From an uncultured Paenibacillaceae bacterium (GTDB lineage Bacteria > Bacillota > Bacilli > Paenibacillales > K13): a stretch of 64,000 bases of DNA. The notes beneath the pieces were generated by a model. It had not been told where the DNA came from and did not search any database. It saw nothing but the letters and a program-made list of their open reading frames with translations. The first letter of the stretch is position 1; every line of letters begins with the position of its first letter. The position numbers were made by a program, and so were the translations under genes. The stretch spans positions 266,783-330,782 of the forward strand of contig CAJXLT010000003.1 in the NCBI GenBank assembly GCA_913056365.1, given 5' to 3'. Shown piece after piece: positions 1 through 9,351 of this stretch.

Positions 1-1135
1 TCACAATCCCGCTAAGCCTGCCGCTGTCATCAACGACAGCTAACGGCACCTTAGCCTGACTAACTTGATCAAACAGCTCATGGAGGAAGGTGTCCGCCGT
101 GACGGTTGGCACATCTTCAATCAGAATGTCTGTAAGCTTCTTGCCTTCCTTCACCGCTTGTGAGGCATCTTCTGCATTCACGACGCCTAGCAGCTTGCGC
201 GCGCCATCTACCACGTATACGTTGGAGACGCCATGTTCCTTCATGAACTGCAAGGCGACGCGCGGTCCCTTGTCTGGTGTGATCGTGACAGGACGCTTCA
301 TGACATGCGAAGCAGTAAGTACTTTGGACAGATCCACATCTTCTACGAATCGTTCTACGTATTCGTTCGCAGGATTCGTCATAATCTCTTCCGGTGTGCC
401 GATCTGTACGATCGCCCCATCCTTCATGAGCGCGATGCGATCCCCGATGCGAAGCGCTTCGTCCAGATCATGCGTGATGAAGACGATCGTCTTCTTCATC
501 CGCGACTGCAGCTCCAGCAGCTCGTCCTGCATGTCCTTGCGAATTAATGGATCGAGCGCGCTGAACGCCTCATCCATCAATAGCACATCTGGATCGTTCG
601 CCAAGCCGCGGGCCAAGCCCACACGCTGCTGCATGCCGCCGCTCAGCTGATCTGGACGGCTGTTTTCCCAATTTTTCAGACCGACGAGCTCGAGCGCATC
701 CATCGCTTTCTTGCGACGCTCGCTCTTATCGATACCCTGAATCTCCAGGCCGTACTCGGTATTCTCAAGGACTGACCGGTGCGGGAATAGCGCGAACTTC
801 TGGAACACCATGCTGATTTGCTTGCGTCGCACTTCGCGCAGCTGCTCCTTGGACATCTTCACGATGTCCTTGCCCTGGATCAATACCTGACCGTCCGTAG
901 GATCAATGAGCCGGTTCAGCAGACGTACCAATGTAGACTTGCCGCTTCCAGACAAGCCCATAATGACGAATATCTCGCCTTCTTCGATTGTGAACGAAGC
1001 TTGATTTACGCCGACTGTCAGCTTCGTTTCTTGATAAATTCGGTCTTTGCTCAACCCTTTGGCGAGCATCGCGATGGCCCGCTTCGGGTTCGGACCGAAT
1101 ATTTTCGTTAACCCCTTCACCTCAATAATGGGCAT
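1..1135 (-). CDS. opuAA: Glycine betaine/proline ABC transporter ATP-binding protein with C-terminal CBS region (3' end truncated by window edge)
   Basis: Reverse-strand translation from ATG at 1135 reads MPIIEVKGLTKIFGPNPKRA...GLSGSGKSTLVRLLNRL...LSGGMQQRVGLARGLA...LLMDEAFSALDPL. Walker A, signature and Walker B motifs of the OpuAA/ProV family. Runs off the left edge. Confidence 0.88.
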   Translation of the reverse strand, partial: MPIIEVKGLTKIFGPNPKRAIAMLAKGLSKDRIYQETKLTVGVNQASFTIEEGEIFVIMGLSGSGKSTLVRLLNRLIDPTDGQVLIQGKDIVKMSKEQLREVRRKQISMVFQKFALFPHRSVLENTEYGLEIQGIDKSERRKKAMDALELVGLKNWENSRPDQLSGGMQQRVGLARGLANDPDVLLMDEAFSALDPLIRKDMQDELLELQSRMKKTIVFITHDLDEALRIGDRIALMKDGAIVQIGTPEEIMTNPANEYVERFVEDVDLSKVLTASHVMKRPVTITPDKGPRVALQFMKEHGVSNVYVVDGARKLLGVVNAEDASQAVKEGKKLTDILIEDVPTVTADTFLHELFDQVSQAKVPLAVVDDSGRLSGIV

Positions 1136-1215
1136 GCCTTCACCTCGCTTTTCTTCAGTTTGTTCCGTTTGCTGCCTTGTTATTATTGTTAAGGAAGTCG
1201 CGTTCGGAATCAACC

Positions 1216-1259
1216 GTTAAAACTGGTTGTAATGAACGTACAGTTTTAACTTTACGTTC
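1216..1259. promoter_or_regulatory. Candidate operator: two interleaved inverted repeats in the opuA/gbsR-like divergent intergenic region
   Basis: GTTAAAACTG (1216-1225) / CAGTTTTAAC (1241-1250), perfect 10-bp arms; GAACGTA (1234-1240) / TACGTTC (1253-1259), perfect 7-bp arms. Confidence 0.5.
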
Positions 1260-1395
1260 TTTATGAAGCTAATGCTCCTTTATGCTGCTAATTGCTCCAT
1301 ATTGCCGAGCTTTACTTTCCTGATTAACTTTTTTACAATGATAGACAATAGGAATGCAGTTCATTCAGCAACCAGGGGATGGAGGAGGCGAGCGA

Positions 1396-1965
1396 ATGGA
1401 AAATAGCGAACTGGAGCAGTTATCCGAGGAAGCCAGAGCACGGCTGGGCAAGGCCAGACAGCGGGTCATCGAATCGATCGGCAAAAATATGGACTTGTAC
1501 GGCGTGACTTTGTCCATCGGTCATTTATATGGCAATATGTTTTTTCGCAACGAGCCAGTCACCCTGGATGAAATGGTTGAGACAATGGGATTGAGCAAAA
1601 CAAGCATCAGTACCGGAATGCGCACGTTGAATGATCTGAAGATGATTCATAAGGTATGGGGCAAGGGCGTCCGTAAAGATCTGTACAAAGTCGAACCGGA
1701 TTGGTACCAAACCTTCTCTGATTTCTTCGTCATTAAGTGGCGCAAGTCGATAGAGATGAACTTACAATCGCTGCAAAAGTCGAAGCGGGAAATAGAAGCA
1801 TTGCTCGATGAACATTCCGACAACAATGAACTGCAGGAAATTTTGAAGATGGATGTCGAGAAGATTGTGAATGCTGTGGAATACTACGACTGGTTAGACC
1901 GCTTAATTGACGCCTTGGAATCAGGTGAAATATTCAAGCTGGTGCCGAAGACAACGAATCCATAG
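1396..1965 (+). CDS. GbsR/MarR-type transcriptional regulator
   Basis: Protein MENSELEQLSEEARARLGKARQRVIESIGKNMDLYGVTLSIGHLYGNMFF... matches the GbsR family pattern; divergent from the betaine transporter ATPase. Confidence 0.8.
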   Translation: MENSELEQLSEEARARLGKARQRVIESIGKNMDLYGVTLSIGHLYGNMFFRNEPVTLDEMVETMGLSKTSISTGMRTLNDLKMIHKVWGKGVRKDLYKVEPDWYQTFSDFFVIKWRKSIEMNLQSLQKSKREIEALLDEHSDNNELQEILKMDVEKIVNAVEYYDWLDRLIDALESGEIFKLVPKTTNP

Positions 1966-1996
1966 CAGAAGTAGAACGGGAATATCATATTTGCAG

Positions 1997-2025
1997 AACC
2001 GGAGCCGCTGGTTTTCCGGTTTTTT
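1997..2025 (+). terminator. Rho-independent terminator after the gbsR-like gene
   Basis: AACCGGA...TCCGGTT stem followed by a T tract. Confidence 0.65.
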
Positions 2026-2425
2026 GTGCGCGGTGCTGCGAATAGGTAGAGGTAGGTGCGTCCGTGGAAATGTAACGGGAAAAAAGGTACTTATTCATGA
2101 ACAGGTCGTGCAATGTGTGCGAATAGAGGACATTGTCGGTTTTATTCGGGCATATGTACATGTCTAAGCGGTGTTGGTGCAGCATTACATCCACATTGTT
2201 CCGCTATTTCATCCGATATTCCTTTCACCGCTGCAATAAGACCGATTATTTCTGTTATGTGCATAAAGGAACTAGAAAAGTACTAGCAGAGTCGTTGGCA
2301 ATGGCGCTATCGAACGCCCTTCCTCCTATGCCCGAAGATACGATAGTGCTGTGATCTCGAATAGCATCGGAGGGGTGCTTGTGATAAGGTGTAAGTATGA
2401 TTAGTTTTGCAGAAGAGATGGTGAG

Positions 2426-2986
2426 ATGATGATCTACATAGCGTTGCTTCGAGGCATTAATGTTGGCGGCCATCGCAAGGTCAAAATGGCGGAGCTCAAG
2501 CAATTGTTCGAAAGGCTCGGGCTGCAGCAAGTACGTACTTATATTCAGAGCGGCAATGTGCTGTTCCGATCGGAGACCGATGAGCGTACCTTGCGCAGCA
2601 TGCTCGAAGAGGAGATTGCGTCTGCTTATGGATTCGAAGTAACGGTTGTGATCCGAACAGTTGAGGAGCTGCGCCGCATCGCAGAAGGTTGCCCGTTCTC
2701 GGACGGCGAAATCAGGGAAGCGGAGGCGGCATCCGACGCAGAAAGCCTATATGTGGCGATGCTGACGGAGAAGCCTGCCGCGGACAATGTCGTGCGTATC
2801 CAATCATTCGAATCAGAACAGGAGAAACTTCGTATTATAGGAAGAGACGCTTACATGTTACTGCATCAGAGCATTCGTAATGCCAAGCTAGCCGGGCAAT
2901 TGCACCAACTGGCTGTTCCTGCGACGACACGTAATTGGAAGACGATTCATAAATTGCTCGCACTTGCAGTAGCGATGGCGGACTAA
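2426..2986 (+). CDS. DUF1697 domain-containing protein
   Basis: MIYIALLRGINVGGHRKVKMAELKQLFERLGLQQVRTYIQSGNVLF is the characteristic DUF1697 N-terminus. Confidence 0.88.
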   Translation: MMIYIALLRGINVGGHRKVKMAELKQLFERLGLQQVRTYIQSGNVLFRSETDERTLRSMLEEEIASAYGFEVTVVIRTVEELRRIAEGCPFSDGEIREAEAASDAESLYVAMLTEKPAADNVVRIQSFESEQEKLRIIGRDAYMLLHQSIRNAKLAGQLHQLAVPATTRNWKTIHKLLALAVAMAD

Positions 2987-3073
2987 TTCAAGCTTATCTA
3001 TATCGGCGTATGCCGCTGCGTACTTATTATGAAAACCCGTACCCGGGTTAAGAGGGAGAAAGAAGGACGAACA

Positions 3074-4477
3074 ATGAATAATAGACCATTTGAAGCGCTA
3101 GGCATTCGACATGAGCTGGTGGATCAGCTGCATCGCAGCGGGATTGATGAACCGACGCCAGTGCAGAAGCAAGTCATTCCGGCGGCGCTTGCGGGGCGGG
3201 ATGTGCTTGCGCAAGCGCAGACGGGAACAGGCAAGACGTTAGCTTTTATTCTGCCGATTCTCGAATCGTTATCGGACAAGCGCTCCAGCACACAAGCGTT
3301 AATTCTTGCGCCTACCCGCGAGCTGGCGATCCAGATTTCCGATGAGATGAAGAAGCTTGTTCCAGTGACCGGCGCCTCTGTATTAGCAGTATACGGCGGA
3401 CAAGATGTAGAGCGTCAGATCCGGCAATTGCGCGATGCGCCGGCTGTCATCGTGGCGACACCGGGAAGGCTGCTTGATCATCTGCGCAGACAGACTGTCC
3501 ACATTCGAGGCATCCGTCAGCTGGTGCTGGATGAGGCGGATCAGATGCTGCACATGGGGTTTCTGCCAGAAGTTCAGGAGATCATCGAACAGACACCGAC
3601 GGACCGGCAAACTTTGCTGTTCTCCGCCACATTGTCCGATGCGGTCCGGAGACTGGCTGCTGCTTATACACGGGAAGCGGTAGATATCCGGATTCAGGGT
3701 AAGACGGTTACGCTGGAAGGCATCGAGCAAATTGCTTACGAAACGACGGATCGCGGCAAGCTTCCTACGTTGCTTCAGTTGTTGGAGGAGCACAATCCAT
3801 ACTTGGCGGTCGTCTTCTGCCGGACGAAGATTCGGGCGAAGAAGCTGACTGCGAATTTGCAAGAGCACGGGGCTCAGGTCGATGAGCTGCATGGCGATCT
3901 GACGCAAGCGAAGCGCGAGCAGGTTATGAAGCGGTTCCGTGAAGCGAAGCTGCAGGTGCTCGTGGCGACCGATGTCGCGGCAAGGGGGTTAGATGTGGAA
4001 GGGGTCACGCACATCTTCAACTATGATATTCCCGGCGATGCGGAGAGCTATATTCACCGAATCGGACGTACAGGCCGGGCCGGGCAGCAAGGATCGGCCA
4101 TCACGCTTCTGACGACACGGGATGCCGAAGCGATGCAAGCGATCGAGCGGGCAATAGGGATGTCTGTCACGCGCCGAGACGGACAGGGACGATCTACAGC
4201 AGATCAAGCCGGACTAGGCGGGCAATCTGCGGGACGCCGGAAGCGCATGAGCGATCGGTCATCCGCAGACGCTCAGAAGCGTGGAGCGCGTACGGGCGGT
4301 CGGCGTGACAGGAATAAGCCGCAGCAGGCTGAATCCCGATCATCCAAGCGCCATGGCAAGGGCAGCGGAACGCGCAGTAAGCGTGACGATCGAGCGGGTG
4401 CCACATCCTCTCGGACATCCAGACAAGGCGGCAGCTCAGATGCAGCCGGAGGCCGCAGAGGCCGAAGGAAGAGATAA
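3074..4477 (+). CDS. DEAD/DEAH-box RNA helicase with basic Arg/Ser/Gly-rich C-terminal tail
   Basis: AQTGTGKT, PTRELA, DEAD, SAT, HRIGRTGRAG motifs. ATG at 3074 has a good Shine-Dalgarno upstream. Confidence 0.93.
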   Translation: MNNRPFEALGIRHELVDQLHRSGIDEPTPVQKQVIPAALAGRDVLAQAQTGTGKTLAFILPILESLSDKRSSTQALILAPTRELAIQISDEMKKLVPVTGASVLAVYGGQDVERQIRQLRDAPAVIVATPGRLLDHLRRQTVHIRGIRQLVLDEADQMLHMGFLPEVQEIIEQTPTDRQTLLFSATLSDAVRRLAAAYTREAVDIRIQGKTVTLEGIEQIAYETTDRGKLPTLLQLLEEHNPYLAVVFCRTKIRAKKLTANLQEHGAQVDELHGDLTQAKREQVMKRFREAKLQVLVATDVAARGLDVEGVTHIFNYDIPGDAESYIHRIGRTGRAGQQGSAITLLTTRDAEAMQAIERAIGMSVTRRDGQGRSTADQAGLGGQSAGRRKRMSDRSSADAQKRGARTGGRRDRNKPQQAESRSSKRHGKGSGTRSKRDDRAGATSSRTSRQGGSSDAAGGRRGRRKR

Positions 4478-4499
4478 TCCGAAAAGTGAGGAGATCCGT

Positions 4500-4799
4500 G
4501 TGAAGGAATGTATGATTCATTTCAAGCTAATGCGGGGAACCGAGAGCAAGATGCTGCGAGCTTTAACGTATTTGCCGAAGGACAAACAGCCGGAAATTGC
4601 GGATTTCATTCGCATCTTCGAGGAAATGGGTTATCCGGTGCAGCTGGAGAATGAACATGAGCTCATATTCGATTCCGTCGTTGCAGGCGAGCCATTCAAG
4701 CTCGACATTACGAAGATTGAGATGAGCGGCGAGAAGAAGGAAGAGGCAGATGTAGACGGGGAGCTGCGCGCGATCCTGGAGCATCTGATCCGCAGATAG
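4500..4799 (+). CDS. Small conserved protein of unknown function
   Basis: GTG start at 4500 (or ATG at 4512) downstream of GAGG; encodes MIHFKLMRGTESKMLRALTYLPKDKQPEIADFIRIFEEMG... Confidence 0.6.
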   Translation: MKECMIHFKLMRGTESKMLRALTYLPKDKQPEIADFIRIFEEMGYPVQLENEHELIFDSVVAGEPFKLDITKIEMSGEKKEEADVDGELRAILEHLIRR

Positions 4800-4833
4800 G
4801 AATGCGGCGTATGCGGGCGTGAACGAGCACAAG

Positions 4834-4884
4834 AAGAAGCAGGGAGGGAGTCCGTATGAACGGTATTCCCTCCCTGCTTCTTTG
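4834..4884. terminator. Bidirectional terminator between convergent genes
   Basis: Perfect 16-bp stem AAGAAGCAGGGAGGGA / TCCCTCCCTGCTTCTT. Confidence 0.8.
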
Positions 4885-4909
4885 TCACGCTGAATGGCGG
4901 GCGCTTCTG

Positions 4910-5980
4910 TTATGCTTGTTCGAGGAAACGAACGCACACAGGCTTGGACACGGATAAGCTGTGCTCTGTTGGCGTTAGCTTGCCGCTCTCGGTATCTCTG
5001 GCGAATACGACAATATTGTTCGTATCGCGATTGGCGGCGAGCAGGAAGCGTCCGTCTGGTGACAGCGCGAAGTTGCGCGGATGCTTGCCGCTTGTGGAGA
5101 CATGCTCGACAAGCAGCAACCTTCCGTCACTCTCTACGCGATAGACAGCGATGCTGTCATGCCCGCGATTGGAGCCGTACAGGAAGCGCCCGTCTGGGGA
5201 TAAGTGAATGTCTGCGCAGCTTTTTACTTCATCGTATCCGTTCGGCAACGTAGAGATGGTTTGCTTCTCTGTCAGCCTTCCGTTCTCCTCGTCATAGTCA
5301 AATACCGTAATGGTTGCATTCAGCTCGTTAATGACGTAGCCATAGGGTTGCGTTGGATGAAAGACGAAATGACGCGGACCCGAGCCGCCTGCCAGCGTAA
5401 GCTCCTGATTCGGTGTTAGCTTGCAGCCAATTGGATCAAACTTGTACACGAAGATGCGGTCGAGTCCGAGATCAGATACGACTGCATGGCGATTGTGGCG
5501 ATCGAACATGACTGAATGCGCGCGCGCTTGGCTCTGCACGGGAAGAACGCTGCTACCTTCATGCTGCTGAACTTCGGCAGCAGGACCGATGCGACCGTCC
5601 TCCAGAATGGGGGACAAGCCAATCATACCGCCGTGATAGCTGGATACGGCAAGGCAGCGTCTGGATCGATCCAGCTGAATATGGCAAGTGGAGCTTGCAA
5701 CAGTCCGCTCTTGATTCAGCATTGTTAGCTCGCCAGAGTCGGGGTCAATCGACCATGCCGAGGCATTCCCGGCACGCTCGCCATCCGCTGAAGTTTCCTC
5801 GCCTATCGCGTACAGGTGCAAGGCATTATGATCGATATCGAGAAAGGTAGGATTCTTCAAGCCGCTATGCTCATGCAGCAGCTGGAGCTCTCCGGTTTGC
5901 GGATCGAAGCTGCAGCTATATAAGCCCGACTCCTCCACCTCAGCGTACGTTCCGATGATAGCCAATTGCTTCTTGTTCAT
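4910..5980 (-). CDS. Lactonase family beta-propeller protein (6-phosphogluconolactonase-like)
   Basis: MNKKQLAIIGTYAEVEESGLYSCSFDPQTGELQLL...GSGPRHFVFHP...SPDGRFLYGSNRGHDSIAVYRV; typical lactonase propeller repeats. Confidence 0.85.
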   Translation of the reverse strand: MNKKQLAIIGTYAEVEESGLYSCSFDPQTGELQLLHEHSGLKNPTFLDIDHNALHLYAIGEETSADGERAGNASAWSIDPDSGELTMLNQERTVASSTCHIQLDRSRRCLAVSSYHGGMIGLSPILEDGRIGPAAEVQQHEGSSVLPVQSQARAHSVMFDRHNRHAVVSDLGLDRIFVYKFDPIGCKLTPNQELTLAGGSGPRHFVFHPTQPYGYVINELNATITVFDYDEENGRLTEKQTISTLPNGYDEVKSCADIHLSPDGRFLYGSNRGHDSIAVYRVESDGRLLLVEHVSTSGKHPRNFALSPDGRFLLAANRDTNNIVVFARDTESGKLTPTEHSLSVSKPVCVRFLEQA

Positions 5981-6174
5981 GGGTTGTTCACTCCTTCATA
6001 TAGTTTCACAAGTATTGTTGAGGTGAGCCTCGTCTGTCGCGATGTGGCTCACATGTCGCAATGCGTTCGTAATTAGCAATGCGCTCACAAGTTTCAACGT
6101 GGCTCACAAGCAGTGGCGCGGTTCATAAGTCGAGATAAGTCTGTGGGTGAGCCTCATTGCCGCGTATATGTTGA

Positions 6175-6433
6175 ATTTCCTACGAAAGTGCAGGCTTCGT
6201 CATCATCGGCAAGCTGATTTGGCGAATCGCCTGCAAATCCACAGTTTTGATTCCGAAAAAAGGCCTATCCAGCCTATCAGACAACAAAAGGATGCACATC
6301 CGCAGGTATTCGCTCTAAGCAGCAGATTTCTCGTTGAAAGCCTGCATAATCGTAGGAATTATGAGTTCGGACGTACTTCTCCAACACTTGACGAACCTCT
6401 GTCCTCGGGAAACCTGTGTAATCGCAGGAAATA
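6175..6433. repeat. Cluster of short imperfect hairpin-forming intergenic repeats
   Basis: GCCTGCACTTTCGTAGGAAAT (reverse complement at 6175-6195), CCTGCATAATCGTAGGAATTA (6341-6361) and CCTGTGTAATCGCAGGAAATA (6413-6433), plus a degenerate copy near 6229-6252. Confidence 0.55.
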
Positions 6434-6507
6434 TCGGTTCGCACTGCATCATGCGTAACGCAACAATGCAACAACGCGGACATCGACCATGCTGATGCAA
6501 GGCAGAG

Positions 6508-8304
6508 CTAACGCGCAGATTTCTGCTGAGCGATCTGTTCGGCAAGCTCATTCAGGTATGTCCAACGCTCCATAAGCTGCTCCAACTCGAGATCGAGTTG
6601 TTTTTTCTGTTCGAACAGTGTCTGGAGCTTGTCGTAATCACTGCCGGTCTGATTAATCGCCGTATCCATATCCGCTATTTCATTCTCTTTGTCCTCGATC
6701 CATTCGTCAATATGCTCCAGATCGCGTTGTTCTTGATAGGACATCTTCAACGCCTTCGGTCGCTCTGCGGATCGGCTCCCTGCAGCCTTCGATTCTTCTG
6801 TGTCGGTGGCTTCCTCCTTCGCTGGTCTGCGAGTCTGTAGCTCCCGGTACTCACTATAGTTGCCGACGTGGTGGTCGATCTGACCGTTCCCGATGAAGGC
6901 CCAGATGGTCTCGGCTGTGCGGTCAAGGAAATAACGATCATGGGAAACGATCAGCACCGCCCCGTTGAAATGATCGAGATAATCCTCCAGAATCGTCAGC
7001 GTCTGAATATCCAGATCGTTCGTAGGCTCATCGAGCAGAAGCACGTTCGGCGCTTCCATCAGGATGCGCAGCAAGTAGAGCCGCCGCTTCTCGCCGCCGG
7101 ATAGACGGTCGATCGGCGTCCACTGCAACTCACCGGGGAAGAGGAAGCGCTCCAGCATCTGCGCGGCGCTGATGAGCGTGCCGTCCGCCGTCTTCACATG
7201 CTCCGCAGCTTCCTTAATGTAGTCGATGACCCGTGTGGAGCCGTCCATCTCCTCGGCTTCTTGGGTGAAGAAGCCAATCCGCACCGTAGGTCCTGTCTCG
7301 ACATGACCGTGCGTCGGCTTCATACTTCCGGCAATCAGCTTCAGCAGCGTAGACTTCCCGCTGCCGTTCGGTCCGATAATGCCGATGCGGTCATGCCGTT
7401 GGATGATGGCGGAGAAGTCGCGGATCACCTCGCGTTCTTCATAGGCATGCCCGAGCTGTTCAAGCTCGATGACCTTCTTGCCTAGACGGCTGCCGGATAA
7501 TGAGATGTCCAGCTCACCCGACTGCTGACCCGGCGCGGCATCCTTGATCTGCTCGAATCGATCGATGCGCGCCTTCTGCTTCGTCGTGCGAGCTTTCGCT
7601 CCGCGTCGAATCCACTCGAGCTCGCGGCGGAACAGGTTCTGGCGCTTGCGCTCGGCAGCTTGCTCCAGCTCCTGCCGTTCGGCCTTCTTGTCCAGGAACG
7701 CTGCATAATTGCCTGTATACGTGTAGAGTTGACCTTGATCGAGCTCGAACATACGAGTAGCAAGCCGATCGAGAAAGTACCGGTCATGCGTAATCATAAG
7801 CAAGGCAGACCGCCTGCGCTTCAGCTGCTGTTCGAGAAACTCGACAGCCTCGGTATCCAGATGGTTCGTCGGCTCATCCAGAATCAAGAGGTCGGATTCC
7901 CGCATCAGCACGCCAGCCAGCAGCACACGCTTGCGCTGACCGCCCGACAGCTGTCCCATCTGCACATCGAACTGCTCGATCCCGAGTTTGGACAGAATGC
8001 GCTTCGCTTCATATTCCGCTTCTGCCTGTGCAGCCATGCCGAGCACCTGCTCGAGAACAGCAGACTCGCGGTCATAGTCAGGATTCTGCGGCAAGTACTC
8101 CAGAATGAGACCGTTCTTCGTCATCAGGTTGCCCTCATCAGCTTGTTCTGCGCCGGCGACGACCTGCAGCAGCGTGGACTTGCCTGTGCCGTTCACCCCG
8201 ATCAGCCCGATGCGCTCGCCTTCTTCTACACTGAATGAAATGTGGTGGAACAGCTGCTTCATGCCGTAGCTCTTAGACAGCTGCTCCGCAGTAAGTATCG
8301 TCAT
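6508..8304 (-). CDS. ABC-F family ATP-binding protein (two ABC domains, coiled-coil C-terminus)
   Basis: Two Walker A (GVNGTGKSTLL, GPNGSGKSTLL) and two LSGG motifs, no transmembrane segments, C-terminal coiled coil (Uup-like). Confidence 0.9.
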   Translation of the reverse strand: MTILTAEQLSKSYGMKQLFHHISFSVEEGERIGLIGVNGTGKSTLLQVVAGAEQADEGNLMTKNGLILEYLPQNPDYDRESAVLEQVLGMAAQAEAEYEAKRILSKLGIEQFDVQMGQLSGGQRKRVLLAGVLMRESDLLILDEPTNHLDTEAVEFLEQQLKRRRSALLMITHDRYFLDRLATRMFELDQGQLYTYTGNYAAFLDKKAERQELEQAAERKRQNLFRRELEWIRRGAKARTTKQKARIDRFEQIKDAAPGQQSGELDISLSGSRLGKKVIELEQLGHAYEEREVIRDFSAIIQRHDRIGIIGPNGSGKSTLLKLIAGSMKPTHGHVETGPTVRIGFFTQEAEEMDGSTRVIDYIKEAAEHVKTADGTLISAAQMLERFLFPGELQWTPIDRLSGGEKRRLYLLRILMEAPNVLLLDEPTNDLDIQTLTILEDYLDHFNGAVLIVSHDRYFLDRTAETIWAFIGNGQIDHHVGNYSEYRELQTRRPAKEEATDTEESKAAGSRSAERPKALKMSYQEQRDLEHIDEWIEDKENEIADMDTAINQTGSDYDKLQTLFEQKKQLDLELEQLMERWTYLNELAEQIAQQKSAR

Positions 8305-8395
8305 GATCGATGGAAGCTCCTATCTGCATTCTTCTTCCGTATTAGCATAGCATACCGTGTGGGCAGTGTGCAGCTAGCGGAAGCGTAAATCAAGC

Positions 8396-8443
8396 AACGG
8401 GGGCTGCCCACAAGTCTATACTGACTAGTGGGCAGCCCCCGTT
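8396..8443 (-). terminator. Strong stem-loop between the ABC efflux operon and the ABC-F gene (terminator or leader attenuator)
   Basis: Perfect 16-bp stem AACGGGGGCTGCCCAC / GTGGGCAGCCCCCGTT; no long T tract. Confidence 0.6.
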
Positions 8444-8449
8444 CGTATG

Positions 8450-9340
8450 TTAAGTGGATTCCGGCTTCGGCTTATCCGGATGCTCGAGAATGATGCGTCC
8501 TTCCTCCAGATGCAGCCTAACCTTGTTGGCGTCCTGTAAGCCAAGCGCATCGAGAAAGTTGGCAGGCACCTGCAAGCGTCCGGAGCGGTCCATTACAGCA
8601 AATTCCTCATGCGATTCCTCTGCATCAGATGCGCTCTCCATAGCTGCAAGCTCCTCCAGATACGACTTCCGAATGAGCTCGGAGGAAGTGCGCCCGTCTC
8701 TAATGGCGACGACCCGATCGACCTTCTTGGCAAGCTGCTGATCATGTGTGACGATGACAATCGTCAAGTTCAGCTCGCGGTTGAGCCGATTGAACAGATC
8801 GAGTATAGCTGCGCCTGTCTTCGTATCGACCGACCCCGTCGGTTCATCGGCAAGCAGCAGCTTCGGCTCATTCGCCAGTGAGATCGCTATCGCGATCCGC
8901 TGCTGCTCACCGCCGGACAGCTGGTTCAGCGTGTTGTTGCGCCTGTGGCTCATGCCGACCGCTTCCAGCAGCTCCAACGCCCGCGCCCGCTTGCGTCTGC
9001 CCTTCAGGAGCAGCGGGATCTCGATATTCTCTAGCGCTGTCAGATAAGGCACGAGATTGCGAGCTTTGTTCTGCCAGACGAAGCCGACCGTATCCCGCTT
9101 GTAGCGCGTCATTTCCTTCTCTGTAAATTTGAGCATATCCTTGCCGTCCACGAGCAGCTTGCCCGCAGAAGGACGGTCAAGACCGCCAAGCATATTGAGA
9201 AGCGTAGACTTGCCGCTGCCGGAGTTGCCGATGACAGCCATAAGCTCGCCGGTTTCGACTGTCAGATCGAGACCTTGCAGCGCGACGACCTCGAGATCGG
9301 CGGTTTTATATATTTTCACCAAGTTCTCACATTGGATCAT
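8450..9340 (-). CDS. ABC transporter ATP-binding protein with C-terminal AbrB/SpoVT-like domain
   Basis: GNSGSGKSTLLNMLGGLD, LSGGEQQRIAIA, LLADEPTGSVD; C-terminus AVMDRSGRLQVPANFLDALGLQDANKVRLHLEEGRIILEHP fits an AbrB swapped-hairpin pattern. Confidence 0.88.
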   Translation of the reverse strand: MIQCENLVKIYKTADLEVVALQGLDLTVETGELMAVIGNSGSGKSTLLNMLGGLDRPSAGKLLVDGKDMLKFTEKEMTRYKRDTVGFVWQNKARNLVPYLTALENIEIPLLLKGRRKRARALELLEAVGMSHRRNNTLNQLSGGEQQRIAIAISLANEPKLLLADEPTGSVDTKTGAAILDLFNRLNRELNLTIVIVTHDQQLAKKVDRVVAIRDGRTSSELIRKSYLEELAAMESASDAEESHEEFAVMDRSGRLQVPANFLDALGLQDANKVRLHLEEGRIILEHPDKPKPEST

Positions 9341-9351
9341 GACGCACCTCC

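Noticed and set aside
90-1111. Plus-strand ORFs 90..650, 233..547, 818..1111
   Set aside because: They lie antisense to the clearly recognisable OpuAA/ProV ATPase, whose frame is missing from the ORF track only because it runs off the edge.
1907-2354. Short ORFs 1907..2167, 1985..2194, 2133..2354
   Set aside because: No RBS, no recognisable family, low-complexity translations; the first overlaps the gbsR end and its terminator.
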